This document shows positions 1-11,354 of a stretch of DNA of 64,000 nt, piece after piece. The DNA lies in the NCBI GenBank assembly GCA_947495295.1, contig CANLYJ010000002.1:434001-498000 (forward strand), in the 5' to 3' direction. The position numbers and the translations under genes are program-made. The first letter of the stretch is position 1. Each line of letters begins with the position of its first letter. Below the pieces are notes generated by a model. The model did no database searches and was not told the origin of the DNA. It was given only the letters and a program-made list of their open reading frames with translations. The DNA comes from an uncultured Paracoccaceae bacterium. GTDB taxonomy: Bacteria; Pseudomonadota; Alphaproteobacteria; Rhodobacterales; Rhodobacteraceae.

Positions 1-633
1 ACGGGTGGCAACCGCCTCAATCACGTCCAGACTTTCCTCATGCTGCGGGCCGACAACGCAAGGGACGCCTTGCTTGATGATCCCGGCCTTTTCGCCCGCA
101 ATCTGGGTCAGGGTGTCACCCAGAAACTGCTGGTGGTCCAGATCAACCGGGGTGATGATCGTCACGGCCGGGTCGCTGATCACATTGGTGGCGTCCAGCC
201 GCCCGCCCAGACCCACCTCCAACAGGCAGTAATCGGCAGGGGTTTCGGCAAAGGCCAGCAATGCAGCAACGGTTGTAATCTCAAAATATGTGATCGGTTC
301 ACCGCCATTGGCGGCATAGCAGCGGTCAAGAACCTCTGTCAGCGCGTCCTCTGATATCAGATCACCCGCCAGCCGGATCCGTTCATGAAAACGGGCCAGA
401 TGGGGGGATGTGTAGGCATGCACCTTTGCGCCCGACTGTTCCAACCCGGCGCGGATCATGGCTTGGGTCGACCCTTTGCCATTGGTGCCTGCGACATGAA
501 TGACCGGGGGCAGGCGATCTTGCGGATTATCGAGCGCGGCCAGCAAACGCCACACCCGGTCCAGCACCAGATCCATGACCTTGGGGTGTAAGGTCATCAT
601 CCGGTCCAGGATCACATCAGACTGGGCTGTCAC
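1..633 (-). CDS. folC: Bifunctional folylpolyglutamate synthase/dihydrofolate synthase, C-terminus cut by window edge
   Basis: This gene adds glutamate to dihydropteroate and to folates in the cytosol, making and retaining folate cofactors. About 210 N-terminal residues are present; the rest lies beyond base 1. The translation shows the FolC/Mur-ligase P-loop AGTNGKGST at residues 48-56, a YTSPHL segment after it, then [14 protein letters not shown] and [14 protein letters not shown], all typical of FolC. The start is a GTG at 631-633 that overlaps the accD stop as GTGA, so translation is probably coupled. accD-folC adjacency is common in bacteria. The identity is secure; only the missing 3' part is unknown. 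Confidence 0.95.
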   Translation of the reverse strand, partial: MTAQSDVILDRMMTLHPKVMDLVLDRVWRLLAALDNPQDRLPPVIHVAGTNGKGSTQAMIRAGLEQSGAKVHAYTSPHLARFHERIRLAGDLISEDALTEVLDRCYAANGGEPITYFEITTVAALLAFAETPADYCLLEVGLGGRLDATNVISDPAVTIITPVDLDHQQFLGDTLTQIAGEKAGIIKQGVPCVVGPQHEESLDVIEAVATR

Positions 634-1562
634 TTGGCATCTTCCGCCGCGTCCAGCTCGTCAGCGGCTTCTGATGTGATTTCCGGGGCGGGCAGGTCGC
701 CTTTGACGGGCGCGCTTTGTTTCATCAGCAGGCGGACGATGGTCACCAATTCGTCCTTCAGCTCTGTACGCTTGGTCACCCGGTCCAGCATCCCGTGATC
801 CAGCAGGTATTCGGCGCGCTGGAACCCTTCGGGCAGCTTTTCACCGATGGTTTGTTCGATGACGCGGGCACCGGCAAAACCGATCAGGGCATTGGGTTCA
901 GCGATCTGGACATCGCCCAGCATGGCATAGGACGCGGTCACACCGCCGGTGGTCGGATGGGTCAGGACAACAATGTAAGGCAGGCCCGCTTCTTTGAGCA
1001 TCTGCACTGCAATCGTCGTGCGTGGCATCTGCATCAGGCCCAGAATACCCTCTTGCATACGGGCGCCGCCAGCGGCGGAAAACAGGATCAGCGGGCGTTT
1101 GAGGGCAACTGCACGCTCAGCAGCCGCCACAATCGCATTGCCGACATACATCGACATCGAACCGCCCATAAAGGAAAAATCCTGCACGGCGACAACCACG
1201 CCGGTACGGCCCATCTCTCCCTCGGCCACCAGCATGGCGTCTTTTTCGCCGGTTTTCTTGCGGGCTTCCTTGATGCGATCCGTATAGCGTTTCTGATCGC
1301 GGAAATGCAGCGGATCGGCGACCGGATCAGGGACGGCAACCTCAACAAAGACGCCACCGTCGAAGATGGATGTCAGCCTGTCGCGGGCGCCGATGGCCAT
1401 ATGATGATCGCAATTGGTGCAGACGTTCAGATTGTCCGCCAATTCGCGGTGGAACAGCATGGTTCCGCAATCATCGCATTTCGTCCACAGATTATCTGGG
1501 ACCTCGCGGCGCGAGAAAAGCGAATTGATGGTCGGGCGAACGTAGTTGGTAATCCAGTTCAT
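630..1562 (-). CDS. accD: Acetyl-CoA carboxylase carboxyltransferase subunit beta
   Basis: AccD pairs with AccA to transfer the carboxyl group from biotin to acetyl-CoA, giving malonyl-CoA for fatty acid synthesis. The 310-residue protein has the N-terminal zinc ribbon, with cysteines at 29, 32, 48 and 51, and a crotonase-fold body with [12 protein letters not shown] and the [17 protein letters not shown] segment. Length is normal for the family. The C-terminus is acidic and Ala-rich, as often seen in alphaproteobacteria. Its stop overlaps the folC start by 4 bases, so the two are co-transcribed. Confidence 0.97.
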   Translation of the reverse strand: MNWITNYVRPTINSLFSRREVPDNLWTKCDDCGTMLFHRELADNLNVCTNCDHHMAIGARDRLTSIFDGGVFVEVAVPDPVADPLHFRDQKRYTDRIKEARKKTGEKDAMLVAEGEMGRTGVVVAVQDFSFMGGSMSMYVGNAIVAAAERAVALKRPLILFSAAGGARMQEGILGLMQMPRTTIAVQMLKEAGLPYIVVLTHPTTGGVTASYAMLGDVQIAEPNALIGFAGARVIEQTIGEKLPEGFQRAEYLLDHGMLDRVTKRTELKDELVTIVRLLMKQSAPVKGDLPAPEITSEAADELDAAEDAK

Positions 1563-1631
1563 GCGATAGCCTTTGACATTTCACCCACCAAATATGCCGC
1601 AGCGCGGTGAATTGCAATTAGTGTCCTGACC

Positions 1632-2549
1632 CTACCGGCGTAGCTTGATCCGGGCGGCGAGCCACATAATCAGCACCGTCAGGCACATGACCACCAGCTC
1701 AAAGATCGCAGCGGGGGTGGCCAGCATGGCCGCACTGGTATCCAGACTGGCGCGATCAAAGGGCGGGTAAAGAAACAGGGCCAACCCTGAAGATGGCCAG
1801 CCTTGCACCCCGACAATCAGCAGCGCAAAGACGTTATTGGCCAGATGCAGGCCAATTGCGGCCCCCAGCGTTCCGGTCCGGGCAGTCAGATCGGCGCAGG
1901 CCAGCCCCAGCATTGTCGCCCAAATGGCCCAGATGGTGCCGTCGGCCACACCATACCCGTTGCCGTAATGCGAGGCCCCGAACATCGCCGACGGGACCAG
2001 CATCCAGACCAGCCGCGACCGGGACAGGCAGGCAAGCTGTTGTTGCAGATAGCCCCGGAAATAGATCTCTTCGGTGCCGACCTGAATAATCAGAACCAAC
2101 AGGGCAAGGGGCAGCATGACAAGCCATCCGGCGATGTTGCGCATCTCGACCCCGTCACCGGCGCCGATCCAGGGGGGCAGGAACTCCAGCAATAACAGGA
2201 TGCCGCCCACCGCAATGCCGACCCGCCACAGATCAACCAGCGCCTGGCCCGGCGCGCCGATCAGTGACCAGAACCCGCGGCCATGCACCCGCCGCAACAG
2301 CAGAACGAACAGGAACGCGGTCACCCCGAATGTGGCAAATTGCAACAAGGTGGCCCAGCCGGTGATGCCTTCGTAATAGGCATTCACCAGCGCCTCACCC
2401 GGCAACAGGGCCGTCACCAGTTCCGGGGCGATCTGAAAGGCCAGTTCGAACCCGACAACCATCAGACCGATGCGCCATAGCTCACGCCGGGCCCATGCAG
2501 GGGCGATAAAGCCCCGGTGGGCGGTATATGGTGTCTGATCACGGGCCAT
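1632..2549 (-). CDS. CPBP family intramembrane glutamic endopeptidase
   Basis: This is a 305-residue multi-spanning inner-membrane protein of the CPBP (CAAX protease/bacteriocin-processing) family. Several hydrophobic segments are visible (about 25-48, 66-86, 106-128, 141-157, 180-190 and two near the C-terminus). The family motif EEIYFRG begins at residue 160, followed by SHYGNG near 193, which supplies the His. The ATG at 2549 (MARDQTPY) is chosen over an upstream start at 2618 because the extra 23 residues are Cys/Arg-rich and run into the space before ilvD. No strong ribosome site is seen. Substrate is unknown. It is transcribed away from ilvD. Confidence 0.85.
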   Translation of the reverse strand: MARDQTPYTAHRGFIAPAWARRELWRIGLMVVGFELAFQIAPELVTALLPGEALVNAYYEGITGWATLLQFATFGVTAFLFVLLLRRVHGRGFWSLIGAPGQALVDLWRVGIAVGGILLLLEFLPPWIGAGDGVEMRNIAGWLVMLPLALLVLIIQVGTEEIYFRGYLQQQLACLSRSRLVWMLVPSAMFGASHYGNGYGVADGTIWAIWATMLGLACADLTARTGTLGAAIGLHLANNVFALLIVGVQGWPSSGLALFLYPPFDRASLDTSAAMLATPAAIFELVVMCLTVLIMWLAARIKLRR

Positions 2550-2659
2550 TCGCGTCAGGTATGACCATGGCGTGCCACCTGCGCAACAACAGTTCCGCCT
2601 TGCGCAGTGCGAGCCCACTATTTAGACCCGTTTCCAACAGTTTTCCGGGAGAAGATGAG

Positions 2660-4393
2660 ATGCTCAAAGGCAAGGCCGACAAAACAAATCTACCCAGCCG
2701 CCACGTAACCCAGGGACCCGCACGCGCACCGCACCGGTCCTATTACTACGCCATGGGTCTGGATGAAGAGGATATCGCCCAGCCATTTATTGGCGTTGCG
2801 ACTTGCTGGAACGAGGCCGCCCCCTGCAACATCTCTCTCAACCGGCAGGCACAGGCGGTCAAACTGGGGGTCAAGGCTGCGAGCGGGACGCCACGTGAAT
2901 TTACGACGATCACCGTGACCGACGGGATCGCGATGGGGCATGAAGGGATGCGGTCATCGCTGGCCTCGCGCGAAGCCATCGCCGACACCGTCGAATTGAC
3001 CATGCGCGGGCATTGCTATGATGCAATCGTGGGCCTTGCAGGCTGTGACAAATCCCTGCCAGGGATGATGATGGCGATGGTGCGGCTGAACACGCCATCC
3101 GTCTTCATGTATGGTGGATCGATCATGCCGGGCCGGTTCAACGGCAAGGATGTCACCGTGCAGGACGTATTCGAGGCCGTCGGCCGCCATCAGGCGGGGG
3201 CGAACTCGGACGAAGAATTGCGCGCGCTGGAAAAGGTCGCGTGCCCCTCGGCGGGGGCCTGCGGCGGGCAGTTCACCGCCAATACGATGGCTTGCGTGTC
3301 CGAGGCAATCGGGCTGGCCCTGATGAACTCTGCCGGGGCGCCTGCGCCTTATGAAAGCCGGGATCAATATGCACAGGCCAGCGGCGAAGCCGTCATGAAC
3401 CTGTTGGAAAAGAACATTCGCGCCCGCGACATTGTCACCCGCAAATCGCTGGAAAATGCGGCGCGGATCGTGGCCTGCACCGGGGGGTCAACCAATGCCG
3501 GGCTGCACCTGCCCGCCATCGCGCATGAGGCGGGGATCGATTTCGACCTCTTTGATGTCTGCGACATCTTCCATGACACGCCCTACTTCGTCGATCTGAA
3601 ACCGGGCGGGCAATATGTGGCCAAGGACCTTTACGAGGTCGGCGGCGTGCCTGTGGTGATGAAGGAACTGCGCAAGGCGGGCCTGATCCACGAGGATTGC
3701 ATGACAGCCTCTGGCCGGACCATGGGCGACGAGCTTGACCGGATCGAAGGCGAGGCCGATGGCAAAGTCATCTATCCCGCCGCCAACCCGATCACCCAAA
3801 CCGGTGGCGTTGTGGGGCTCAAGGGCAACCTTGCCCCCGAAGGCGCCATCGTAAAGGTCGCGGGCATGTCGGAAGAGGAACAGGTTTTCTCTGGCCCTGC
3901 CCGCGTGTTCGAATGCGAAGAAGACGCTTTCGAGGCGGTCAAGGCGCGCGGTTACAAGGAAGGCGAAGTGCTGGTCATCCGCAACGAAGGACCATCTGGC
4001 GGGCCGGGGATGCGCGAAATGCTGGCGACCACGGCGGCCCTATCGGGGCAGGGGATGGGCAAAAAGGTTGCCCTGATCACCGACGGGCGGTTCTCTGGCG
4101 CGACGCGCGGGTTTTGCGTCGGGCATGTCGGGCCTGAATCGGCACATGGGGGTCCCATTGGCCTGTTGGAAGACGGCGATGTGATCACCATCAACGCGAT
4201 CACCGGTGAATTGTCCGTGGACCTGACAGACGCAGAACTGACCACACGCAAAGACAACTGGAAAGGGCCGAAGGAGACGATCTATGCCTCCGGCGCGCTG
4301 TGGAAATATGCGCAGCTTGTGGGTGGGGCGCGGCTGGGGGCGGTGACGCATCCGGGTGCGAAGGATGAAAAGCACATCTATATGGATCTCTGA
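2660..4393 (+). CDS. ilvD: Dihydroxy-acid dehydratase
   Basis: IlvD dehydrates 2,3-dihydroxy-isovalerate and -methylvalerate to the 2-keto acids of valine and isoleucine synthesis. The 577-residue length fits the short [2Fe-2S]/[4Fe-4S] IlvD class. Conserved cysteine segments are present: [11 protein letters not shown] (Cys49), [13 protein letters not shown] (Cys129) and [16 protein letters not shown] (Cys195, Cys201), plus [12 protein letters not shown] and [16 protein letters not shown] near the C-terminus. The start at 2660 is set by a GGGAGA ribosome site 7-8 bases upstream; a longer frame reaches 2528 but adds 44 residues with no family match. A lipoprotein gene follows after 2 bases. 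Confidence 0.97.
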   Translation: MLKGKADKTNLPSRHVTQGPARAPHRSYYYAMGLDEEDIAQPFIGVATCWNEAAPCNISLNRQAQAVKLGVKAASGTPREFTTITVTDGIAMGHEGMRSSLASREAIADTVELTMRGHCYDAIVGLAGCDKSLPGMMMAMVRLNTPSVFMYGGSIMPGRFNGKDVTVQDVFEAVGRHQAGANSDEELRALEKVACPSAGACGGQFTANTMACVSEAIGLALMNSAGAPAPYESRDQYAQASGEAVMNLLEKNIRARDIVTRKSLENAARIVACTGGSTNAGLHLPAIAHEAGIDFDLFDVCDIFHDTPYFVDLKPGGQYVAKDLYEVGGVPVVMKELRKAGLIHEDCMTASGRTMGDELDRIEGEADGKVIYPAANPITQTGGVVGLKGNLAPEGAIVKVAGMSEEEQVFSGPARVFECEEDAFEAVKARGYKEGEVLVIRNEGPSGGPGMREMLATTAALSGQGMGKKVALITDGRFSGATRGFCVGHVGPESAHGGPIGLLEDGDVITINAITGELSVDLTDAELTTRKDNWKGPKETIYASGALWKYAQLVGGARLGAVTHPGAKDEKHIYMDL

Positions 4394-4395
4394 TC

Positions 4396-5007
4396 TTGCG
4401 GGTTTTTGTTCTGGGGCTTCTGGGTGTGGCGGCTTTTGCAGGTTGCACACCTGCAGCAACACCCGTCAAATCACTGGCACTGGTCGCTGGCGAGATTACA
4501 GCGACCGCCCCGGCCGGGTATTGTGTTGATCCAGGCTCCAGCAACCCTGATGCAGGCTTTGCAGTGATGGCACCCTGCGCCACATTGGGCAGTACCGATG
4601 CGGCGCCGGATGTTCTGGGGGTGGCGACCGTCCAGATCGGGCCGCCGGCCAGCGGGGCAGTTGCCGACAATCAGGAAGCACTGATCGGCCTGCTGGATAG
4701 CGATGCAGGTGCGCGATTGCTCAGTGCGGCAGGTGCGGCGGATCAGATCACTGTCATTGGGACAAAAGCCGAGGACAATACAGTTACGGTGCATTTCAGC
4801 GATGACGGGGCACCGCCCATCACCGGGTTGGCGGCGGAAGAATGGCGTGCCTTTACCGATATCAACGGGCGGCTCGTGACGGTCGCCGTGCGCGGGCTTG
4901 CCAGCGCGCCCTTGGGCGAAAGAACCGGATCATGGCTGCTTGGGCTGGTTGTCAACGGGCTGCTTGGCACTGGCGAAACCACTGATCCTGAAACATCCGA
5001 GAGTTAA
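4396..5007 (+). CDS. Hypothetical lipoprotein following ilvD
   Basis: A 203-residue protein starting at TTG, two bases after the ilvD stop, so probably translated from the same mRNA. The N-terminus is a lipoprotein signal: a short hydrophobic stretch then the lipobox AFAGC, making Cys17 the likely lipidated residue. The mature part is rich in Ala, Gly, Thr and Asp, with two further cysteines around residues 39 and 57, and no motif I recognise. It should be anchored to a membrane facing the periplasm. Function is unknown. The TTG start is supported because the signal peptide begins immediately after it. Confidence 0.75.
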   Translation: MRVFVLGLLGVAAFAGCTPAATPVKSLALVAGEITATAPAGYCVDPGSSNPDAGFAVMAPCATLGSTDAAPDVLGVATVQIGPPASGAVADNQEALIGLLDSDAGARLLSAAGAADQITVIGTKAEDNTVTVHFSDDGAPPITGLAAEEWRAFTDINGRLVTVAVRGLASAPLGERTGSWLLGLVVNGLLGTGETTDPETSES

Positions 5008-5072
5008 ATTGTTTCAATATTTACATCTGTTTGGCACAATCGACCCCGATAGATCAGGCAACAGGGGGCATA

Positions 5073-5846
5073 ATGGCGATTAATCCGGACGGAATAATCG
5101 GACGCTTGCTGCATCGGCGGGCGCTGGCCCGCTGGACCAATGCCGCGCGCAACGCAAAAGATGCAGAGCTGGCCGCGCTGCGCGCGCAACGGCAACAGGC
5201 CCGGCAATTGCGCACACCATTGCAAGAACTGACTTATGTGGCAGACACCCGGTTGGCATTGCCCCGGATCGGATCAAACACATTTGCCCGGCCTGCAGGT
5301 ACGGACTGGGCGTGGCGGCCACAATTGTGGCGCGGGGCACTGCCCGACCGGGGACTTGCGCCCGCGCGCAACAAGGACAAGCTGGGCCATGATCTGACGG
5401 TTTTTCACGACTGCCCGATGGGTGAAGTTGCAGTCAGACAAGTGCGCAACAGCCGCGATGATGACCTTGCCCCCTTCGCGATTTCGGTCGAGGTTTTTTC
5501 CTTTGCGGGCAGTTTTCTGTCACTGGCGCTCGACGTGCCAAACGGGGTCTGCGAGGGGCTGCGCAAACGGCATCTGATCCGGCTGGCGGCCACGCTGGAC
5601 CGGGAGGCACCGGTTAAAATCTTCGCCCGGCTAAACGTCAAACACGGGCCAAATACCGAACAGGTGTTGGAAACGCTGCCTGATGATCAGGTGGAAACTG
5701 TGGCAGAATTTGATCTGGCCCACAGCCAGCTGAATGAAAAACGGGTCGAACGGATGTGGATCGATCTGATGTTCGAAAACCCGCAGATGAACAGGATCAC
5801 CTTGCGTGACCTGAACATCTGCCGTTACCCGCGGGCCGAAATGTAA
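5073..5846 (+). CDS. Conserved hypothetical protein (DUF6478-like)
   Basis: A 257-residue soluble protein with no catalytic motif I can name. It has a basic, coiled-coil-like N-terminal third (residues about 10-50, rich in Arg, Ala and Gln) and a beta-rich C-terminal part ending in LRDLNICRYPRAEM. The architecture and the following partner gene resemble a pair conserved in Rhodobacterales that I associate, from memory only, with the DUF6478 family. The start at 5073 is favoured by the AGGGGG site just upstream; a longer frame from 5031 adds 14 residues. The next gene follows after 19 bases, so the two probably form an operon. Confidence 0.7.
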   Translation: MAINPDGIIGRLLHRRALARWTNAARNAKDAELAALRAQRQQARQLRTPLQELTYVADTRLALPRIGSNTFARPAGTDWAWRPQLWRGALPDRGLAPARNKDKLGHDLTVFHDCPMGEVAVRQVRNSRDDDLAPFAISVEVFSFAGSFLSLALDVPNGVCEGLRKRHLIRLAATLDREAPVKIFARLNVKHGPNTEQVLETLPDDQVETVAEFDLAHSQLNEKRVERMWIDLMFENPQMNRITLRDLNICRYPRAEM

Positions 5847-5865
5847 GAGCAAGGGGAAGCGATCG

Positions 5866-6231
5866 ATGACCAGGCTGACACTGACAAAAACCCAACTGCG
5901 CAGCGGCGTCTGGGAGGGAGAGCTGACCGGCGCCGGGGCAACCGAACCCAAACTGACAGCCAGCCATCTGGGCGAGGTGATTGAAGGGCTGCAAGTGTCC
6001 CATGACGCGGCACATGATGTCTGGCGGGTTACCGTGCCGATCCCCGCACGTTTGATCAGCGACGGTGTGCAGACATTTGTCATCTGCGACGATCAGGACA
6101 ATGTGCTGGACAGCTTTACGCTGATATCAGGACAGGCACTGGCCGAAGACATGCGCGCCGAAATTGCGCTGCTGCGCAGTGAGCTTGATATGCTCAAACA
6201 GTCGTTTCGACGGCACTGTAATGACGGCTGA
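5866..6231 (+). CDS. Conserved hypothetical protein, partner of the preceding gene
   Basis: A 121-residue protein with a beta-rich body and a short C-terminal helix (about 93-115, ALAEDMRAEIALLRSELDML) with heptad-like leucines, suggesting oligomerisation or docking. A GGGGAAGCG site lies just before the ATG. No signal peptide or membrane segment is seen. The ligand-binding-like beta pattern and the coiled-coil tail do not identify a family I can name. It lies 19 bases after the DUF6478-like gene and probably shares its transcript and function. Confidence 0.7.
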   Translation: MTRLTLTKTQLRSGVWEGELTGAGATEPKLTASHLGEVIEGLQVSHDAAHDVWRVTVPIPARLISDGVQTFVICDDQDNVLDSFTLISGQALAEDMRAEIALLRSELDMLKQSFRRHCNDG

Positions 6232-6354
6232 CTACGTCTGAAAGCGGCGTTCGGATCACTTTGCGTCCGCTCTTCAACAGATTGTCAGAACGACAACCAG
6301 TCCGGCAATTCCCCCGTAACAATAGCGTTAACAGGGACTTGAAAGGACTACCCA

Positions 6355-6846
6355 ATGAATCGTCGTTTTGCACTGAAATCCGCCATCCTTGCCGCAGGCG
6401 TTGCCGTTATTGCCGCCTGTACACCGATGATGGAGAAAGAGCCCGACATCGTCGACATCGCCGTTTCCAACGGCAACTTTAACACACTGGTCGCGGCTGT
6501 GACCGCTGCTGGCCTCGTGGACACACTGAAAGGTGACGGGCCGTTCACCGTGTTTGCACCAACTGACGCAGCTTTCGCCGCATTGCCCGCAGGCACAGTC
6601 GACACCCTGCTTTTGCCCGAAAACAAGGACCAGCTGACTGCGATCCTGACATATCACGTCGTACCGGGTGCCGTGACGTCTGACCAATTGGCAGGCAAGC
6701 GCATGTCCGTGGCCACCGTCAACGGGGCGAACGTCCATATCGACGGACGCAATGGCGTGAAAGTCGAAGACAGCAATGTCACAACCGCTGACATCATCGC
6801 ATCCAACGGTGTGATCCATGTGATCGACGCGGTTCTGCTGCCCTGA
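6355..6846 (+). CDS. Fasciclin domain lipoprotein
   Basis: A 163-residue exported protein consisting of a signal and one fasciclin (FAS1/beta-Ig-h3) domain. The lipobox is VIAAC, with Cys22 the likely lipid anchor. The FAS1 H1 box [15 protein letters not shown] and the H2-like YHVVPGAV and [13 protein letters not shown] segments are all clear. FAS1 domains mediate adhesion or protein interaction at the cell surface or periplasm; bacterial members are often single-domain secreted proteins. A GGACTTGAAAGGA stretch gives a good ribosome site. It has its own upstream gap of 123 bases and an intrinsic terminator after it, so it looks monocistronic. Confidence 0.9.
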   Translation: MNRRFALKSAILAAGVAVIAACTPMMEKEPDIVDIAVSNGNFNTLVAAVTAAGLVDTLKGDGPFTVFAPTDAAFAALPAGTVDTLLLPENKDQLTAILTYHVVPGAVTSDQLAGKRMSVATVNGANVHIDGRNGVKVEDSNVTTADIIASNGVIHVIDAVLLP

Positions 6847-6865
6847 TCAGCTATCAAAATGTGAA

Positions 6866-6900
6866 AAAGCGGTGGTGGATCATTCCGCCACCACTTTCTT
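6866..6900 (+). terminator. Intrinsic terminator after the fasciclin gene
   Basis: A 13-base arm starting at 6866 (AAAGCGGTGGTGG) can pair with CCGCCACCACTTT ending near 6897, with one C-A mismatch and one G-U pair. The right arm ends in CTTTCTT. It lies 20 bases after the fasciclin stop, between convergent genes, and could also act for the minus strand because the left arm begins with a run of A. Confidence 0.65.
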
Positions 6901-6910
6901 ATGCGACGCG

Positions 6911-6929
6911 CCCCGGACTTGATCCGGGG
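6911..6929. repeat. Short palindromic repeat, copy 1 (CCCCGGA-5 nt-TCCGGGG)
   Basis: A perfect 7-bp inverted repeat with a 5-base loop sits just past the 3' end of the TIM-barrel gene. A second copy at 7793-7811 lies on the other side of that gene. The flanks GCG and CCTC match in both, and the outermost stem pair changes from C-G to T-A together, so structure is kept while sequence varies. Palindromes of the CCCGGA/TCCGGG type are, from general knowledge, frequent between genes in alphaproteobacteria. Confidence 0.75.
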
Positions 6930-6937
6930 CCTCCGCC

Positions 6938-7783
6938 TCAACCATCCCCGCCCAGATCATCCCAGATATCGCGGACCCAGCGCATGATCACCTGCGCTTC
7001 TTCCCAACGGTTCGACATCTCGCGCCCGTCAGGGCCGGTCATCGCGTATTCGGGCGGCCCAAGTTCGCAGACAAAGATGCAGTCACCGGTGGCATTGCGG
7101 GCGCGCCAATCAGCCATGCCTTCACGCCACCATTCCTTGAACAGCTTGATCCATTTTTGATTTTGCGGAAAATCCAGCTGTAGCTGGATTTGCTGACGAC
7201 TGGCGACGCGTCCCTGGAAACTGTCGGATCGTTGCAGGATACGGCTGATCAGGCTGCGATCATGATCCGATAACGGAAACCAGAACTCCCGATCCACGAC
7301 GTAATGCGACAGGTCTGCACAGATCCGCATCTGCGGGATGCGGTCCAGCAATTGCAACGTGGTAAAAAGGTCGTTGGTGATGCAATTGCGATGGGTTTCG
7401 AACTGGATTGGCACCCCGATCCGTTCCGACATATCCATCCATGTCGTGATTACTGGAACCATATCATCCAAGGCGATGGGCATGACCTGCCCGATCACAT
7501 CGACAAAAGGCGCGCCGAAATCGGCCGCCATATGCAGCGTGTCTTCCAGGCTTTCGATGGTTTTCGGAAAGGCCACGATCAGCGGCGTCAGGTTGTTCGC
7601 CGCCATATGGGGGCGCACGGCGTGGGCGACAGCCACATCCGACGCGCCCAAATCAATTGCCATCCCGTCAAACCCGGCCTCTGCCACCATGGCGCAGACC
7701 TGATCGAAGGGTAGTTTGATCCCGGTATGGTCATGCGGCTGCATCGCCCAAAGGGAGGTATAGACCTTCAGCTGCCTCATCAT
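6938..7783 (-). CDS. Sugar phosphate isomerase/epimerase-like TIM-barrel protein
   Basis: A 281-residue (or 280, from the second of two adjacent Met codons) protein of the xylose-isomerase-like TIM-barrel superfamily. Typical segments are visible: AEAGFDGMAIDLG near the N-terminus, IPIQFETHRNCITND at about 150 (a glutamate and His in a metal-binding strand) and RICADLSHYVVDRE at about 175. Members are isomerases, epimerases or endonuclease-IV-like enzymes, and the exact substrate cannot be read here. It stands alone, flanked by two copies of a CCCGGA palindrome; the upstream copy lies about 10 bases from the start codon, where no usual ribosome site is seen. Confidence 0.8.
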   Translation of the reverse strand: MMRQLKVYTSLWAMQPHDHTGIKLPFDQVCAMVAEAGFDGMAIDLGASDVAVAHAVRPHMAANNLTPLIVAFPKTIESLEDTLHMAADFGAPFVDVIGQVMPIALDDMVPVITTWMDMSERIGVPIQFETHRNCITNDLFTTLQLLDRIPQMRICADLSHYVVDREFWFPLSDHDRSLISRILQRSDSFQGRVASRQQIQLQLDFPQNQKWIKLFKEWWREGMADWRARNATGDCIFVCELGPPEYAMTGPDGREMSNRWEEAQVIMRWVRDIWDDLGGDG

Positions 7784-7792
7784 GCAACGGCG

Positions 7793-7811
7793 TCCCGGAT
7801 ATGATCCGGGA
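7793..7811. repeat. Short palindromic repeat, copy 2 (TCCCGGA-5 nt-TCCGGGA)
   Basis: Second copy of the 7-bp-stem, 5-base-loop palindrome seen at 6911-6929, in the 46-base gap between the TIM-barrel gene start and the desaturase stop. It would form a hairpin in the leader of the TIM-barrel mRNA close to the start codon. Confidence 0.75.
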
Positions 7812-7829
7812 CCTCATGGTCAACGTTGC

Positions 7830-8813
7830 TCACTCCGCTGGTATCCTGGCAACCCGCCCGCCTGAACGCGGGACGATCCAGACCTCATCCATCGGGTACT
7901 GGCTTTCATCCTTGGCCATCAATTTGCCGATCACTTCGATCTGAAACTCGATCCAGCCCATGCGATGCACGTCACCAGCCTTCGCCTCAAGCCGGTCATT
8001 CAGGTCACGCAATTTCCAGAAGGGCACGGCGGGAAATGTATGATGGGCGGTATGATACGGCATCTGCCAACAGAGCCAGTTCTGCACTGCATTGGCGCGG
8101 GTCGAACGGGTGTTCTCCAGAATATCGCTTTCGTGGCTCAGCCCCAGATGTTCGATCGTGTTTTGCAATTGATGGATCGGTTTGGTCAGAATCATCGGGA
8201 TCAGCCAGAATGTCAGCGCAGCCCATGACCCTGTGATGATCGACAGCAATGCGATCAAAAGATAGCCCAGCAGATGCAGGCGGCTCTCGATGATGACCTT
8301 GGCTTCTTCTTCGGCACGGATGAACGGTTCGACGATGATGCCGCGTGCGCGGCGGATCACCCCAAAGACCCGGTTACGCCAATAGGTGATCCCGCTGAGC
8401 CACAGCAGATATGTGGTCAGGGTGTAGGGTTCGCGCACCAACTCGCCATCGCGTTCCCAATCCTGGGTATATTGGTGGTGGGCGAAATGCATGATCTGGT
8501 CAAAATCGCGCGGAAAGATCTGGATGAAGCCGATGATGCGGCCAAACACCTCGTTCAGCTTGCGGGTCTTGAACACGGTCGCATGGGACAGCTCATGCTG
8601 GGCGGCGTAAAGAAAATTCAGCAGCACACCCATGGCCAATCCCGTCAGCCAGACCCATGCGCTGCCGATGGCCTGCGCATGCAGCACGGCAACAAAGCAT
8701 ATCGCGCCCAAATGGCTTGCCATTTGTAACCCACCGCGCAGGTCAGACCGTTCTGAAAGGCTGCGCAGCTCGGTTGGGGTCAGGATTTTGCGGCGTGAAA
8801 AACTGGCATCCAT
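7830..8813 (-). CDS. Fatty acid desaturase family protein
   Basis: A 327-residue integral membrane di-iron desaturase or hydroxylase. The three histidine boxes are present: QHELSH at about 89-94, HFAHHQYT at about 127-134, and YHTAHHTFP at about 268-276. Hydrophobic segments flank them. Such enzymes insert double bonds or hydroxyls in acyl chains or related lipids; the substrate is not evident. The ATG at 8813 has an AGGAGA site 8 bases upstream and is preferred over a longer start at 8852. It is divergent from fadH. Confidence 0.85.
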   Translation of the reverse strand: MDASFSRRKILTPTELRSLSERSDLRGGLQMASHLGAICFVAVLHAQAIGSAWVWLTGLAMGVLLNFLYAAQHELSHATVFKTRKLNEVFGRIIGFIQIFPRDFDQIMHFAHHQYTQDWERDGELVREPYTLTTYLLWLSGITYWRNRVFGVIRRARGIIVEPFIRAEEEAKVIIESRLHLLGYLLIALLSIITGSWAALTFWLIPMILTKPIHQLQNTIEHLGLSHESDILENTRSTRANAVQNWLCWQMPYHTAHHTFPAVPFWKLRDLNDRLEAKAGDVHRMGWIEFQIEVIGKLMAKDESQYPMDEVWIVPRSGGRVARIPAE

Positions 8814-8835
8814 GATCAAATCTCCTGACCGGCAG

Positions 8836-8853
8836 GGTGGGTTGAAACCCACC
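8836..8853. repeat. Palindrome GGTGGGTT/AACCCACC
   Basis: A perfect 8-bp inverted repeat with a 2-base centre, 23 bases upstream of the desaturase start. It may be an operator or a leader hairpin; it also resembles short palindromes that recur between genes in Rhodobacterales. Confidence 0.6.
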
Positions 8854-8923
8854 TTACGTCAATCCTTAACACGGCGTTTACCTCTGCGCCGCGCGCTGTC
8901 TTAACGCCGCGATTTGTGCCCAG

Positions 8924-9008
8924 GGGGTCCGACGTTTTGCCGACGTGGCGCCGACGCTTTGCCGACCGGTGATTTTCCATGAAAGAAGGGCATTAACGCA
9001 TGATTCGG
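8924..9008 (-). repeat. 85-bp dispersed repeat, copy 1
   Basis: Read on the minus strand, this segment aligns without gaps over 85 bases with 38666-38750; 66 positions match. The conserved parts are the first 19 bases (CCGAATCA then GTTAATGC) and the last 46 bases, where 42 match. The latter contains four GTCGG words, two as GTCGGCAAA. It fills the centre of the 313-base gap between the divergent desaturase and fadH genes; apart from this repeat and the palindrome at 8836, nothing else is recognised in that gap. Confidence 0.75.
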
Positions 9009-9111
9009 ATGGTTGCGGATCAGACGGAGGTCGCGCACCCCACCGAACGTTGCGCCGGTGACGCTGCGTTTGGGGGTGACGCCCGCGTCAACATTGATCA
9101 AACTCCTCTGA

Positions 9112-11151
<2,040 letters not shown>

Positions 11152-11354
11152 CAGATCAGGGTGCCTTTAGGTCAAATTTGATCTGCAATTAAGGCAGCTT
11201 AGACGCGAGAGGCAGGATTCTCGCAATCTTATCAGTTGTTTCCGTTGGTGAACCAAATGGGGATATACCCCGTTATTGTCAGGCATTGGTCCCATTCCTG
11301 CCCGATTTCACGCGCATCACTGTTCCCAGATTTGATTGAGTTTGGGAAGCGCGT

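Noticed and set aside
717..1610. Long plus-strand ORF opposite accD
   Set aside because: It is the antisense of a certain accD gene and has a His/Gln-rich composition typical of shadow frames.
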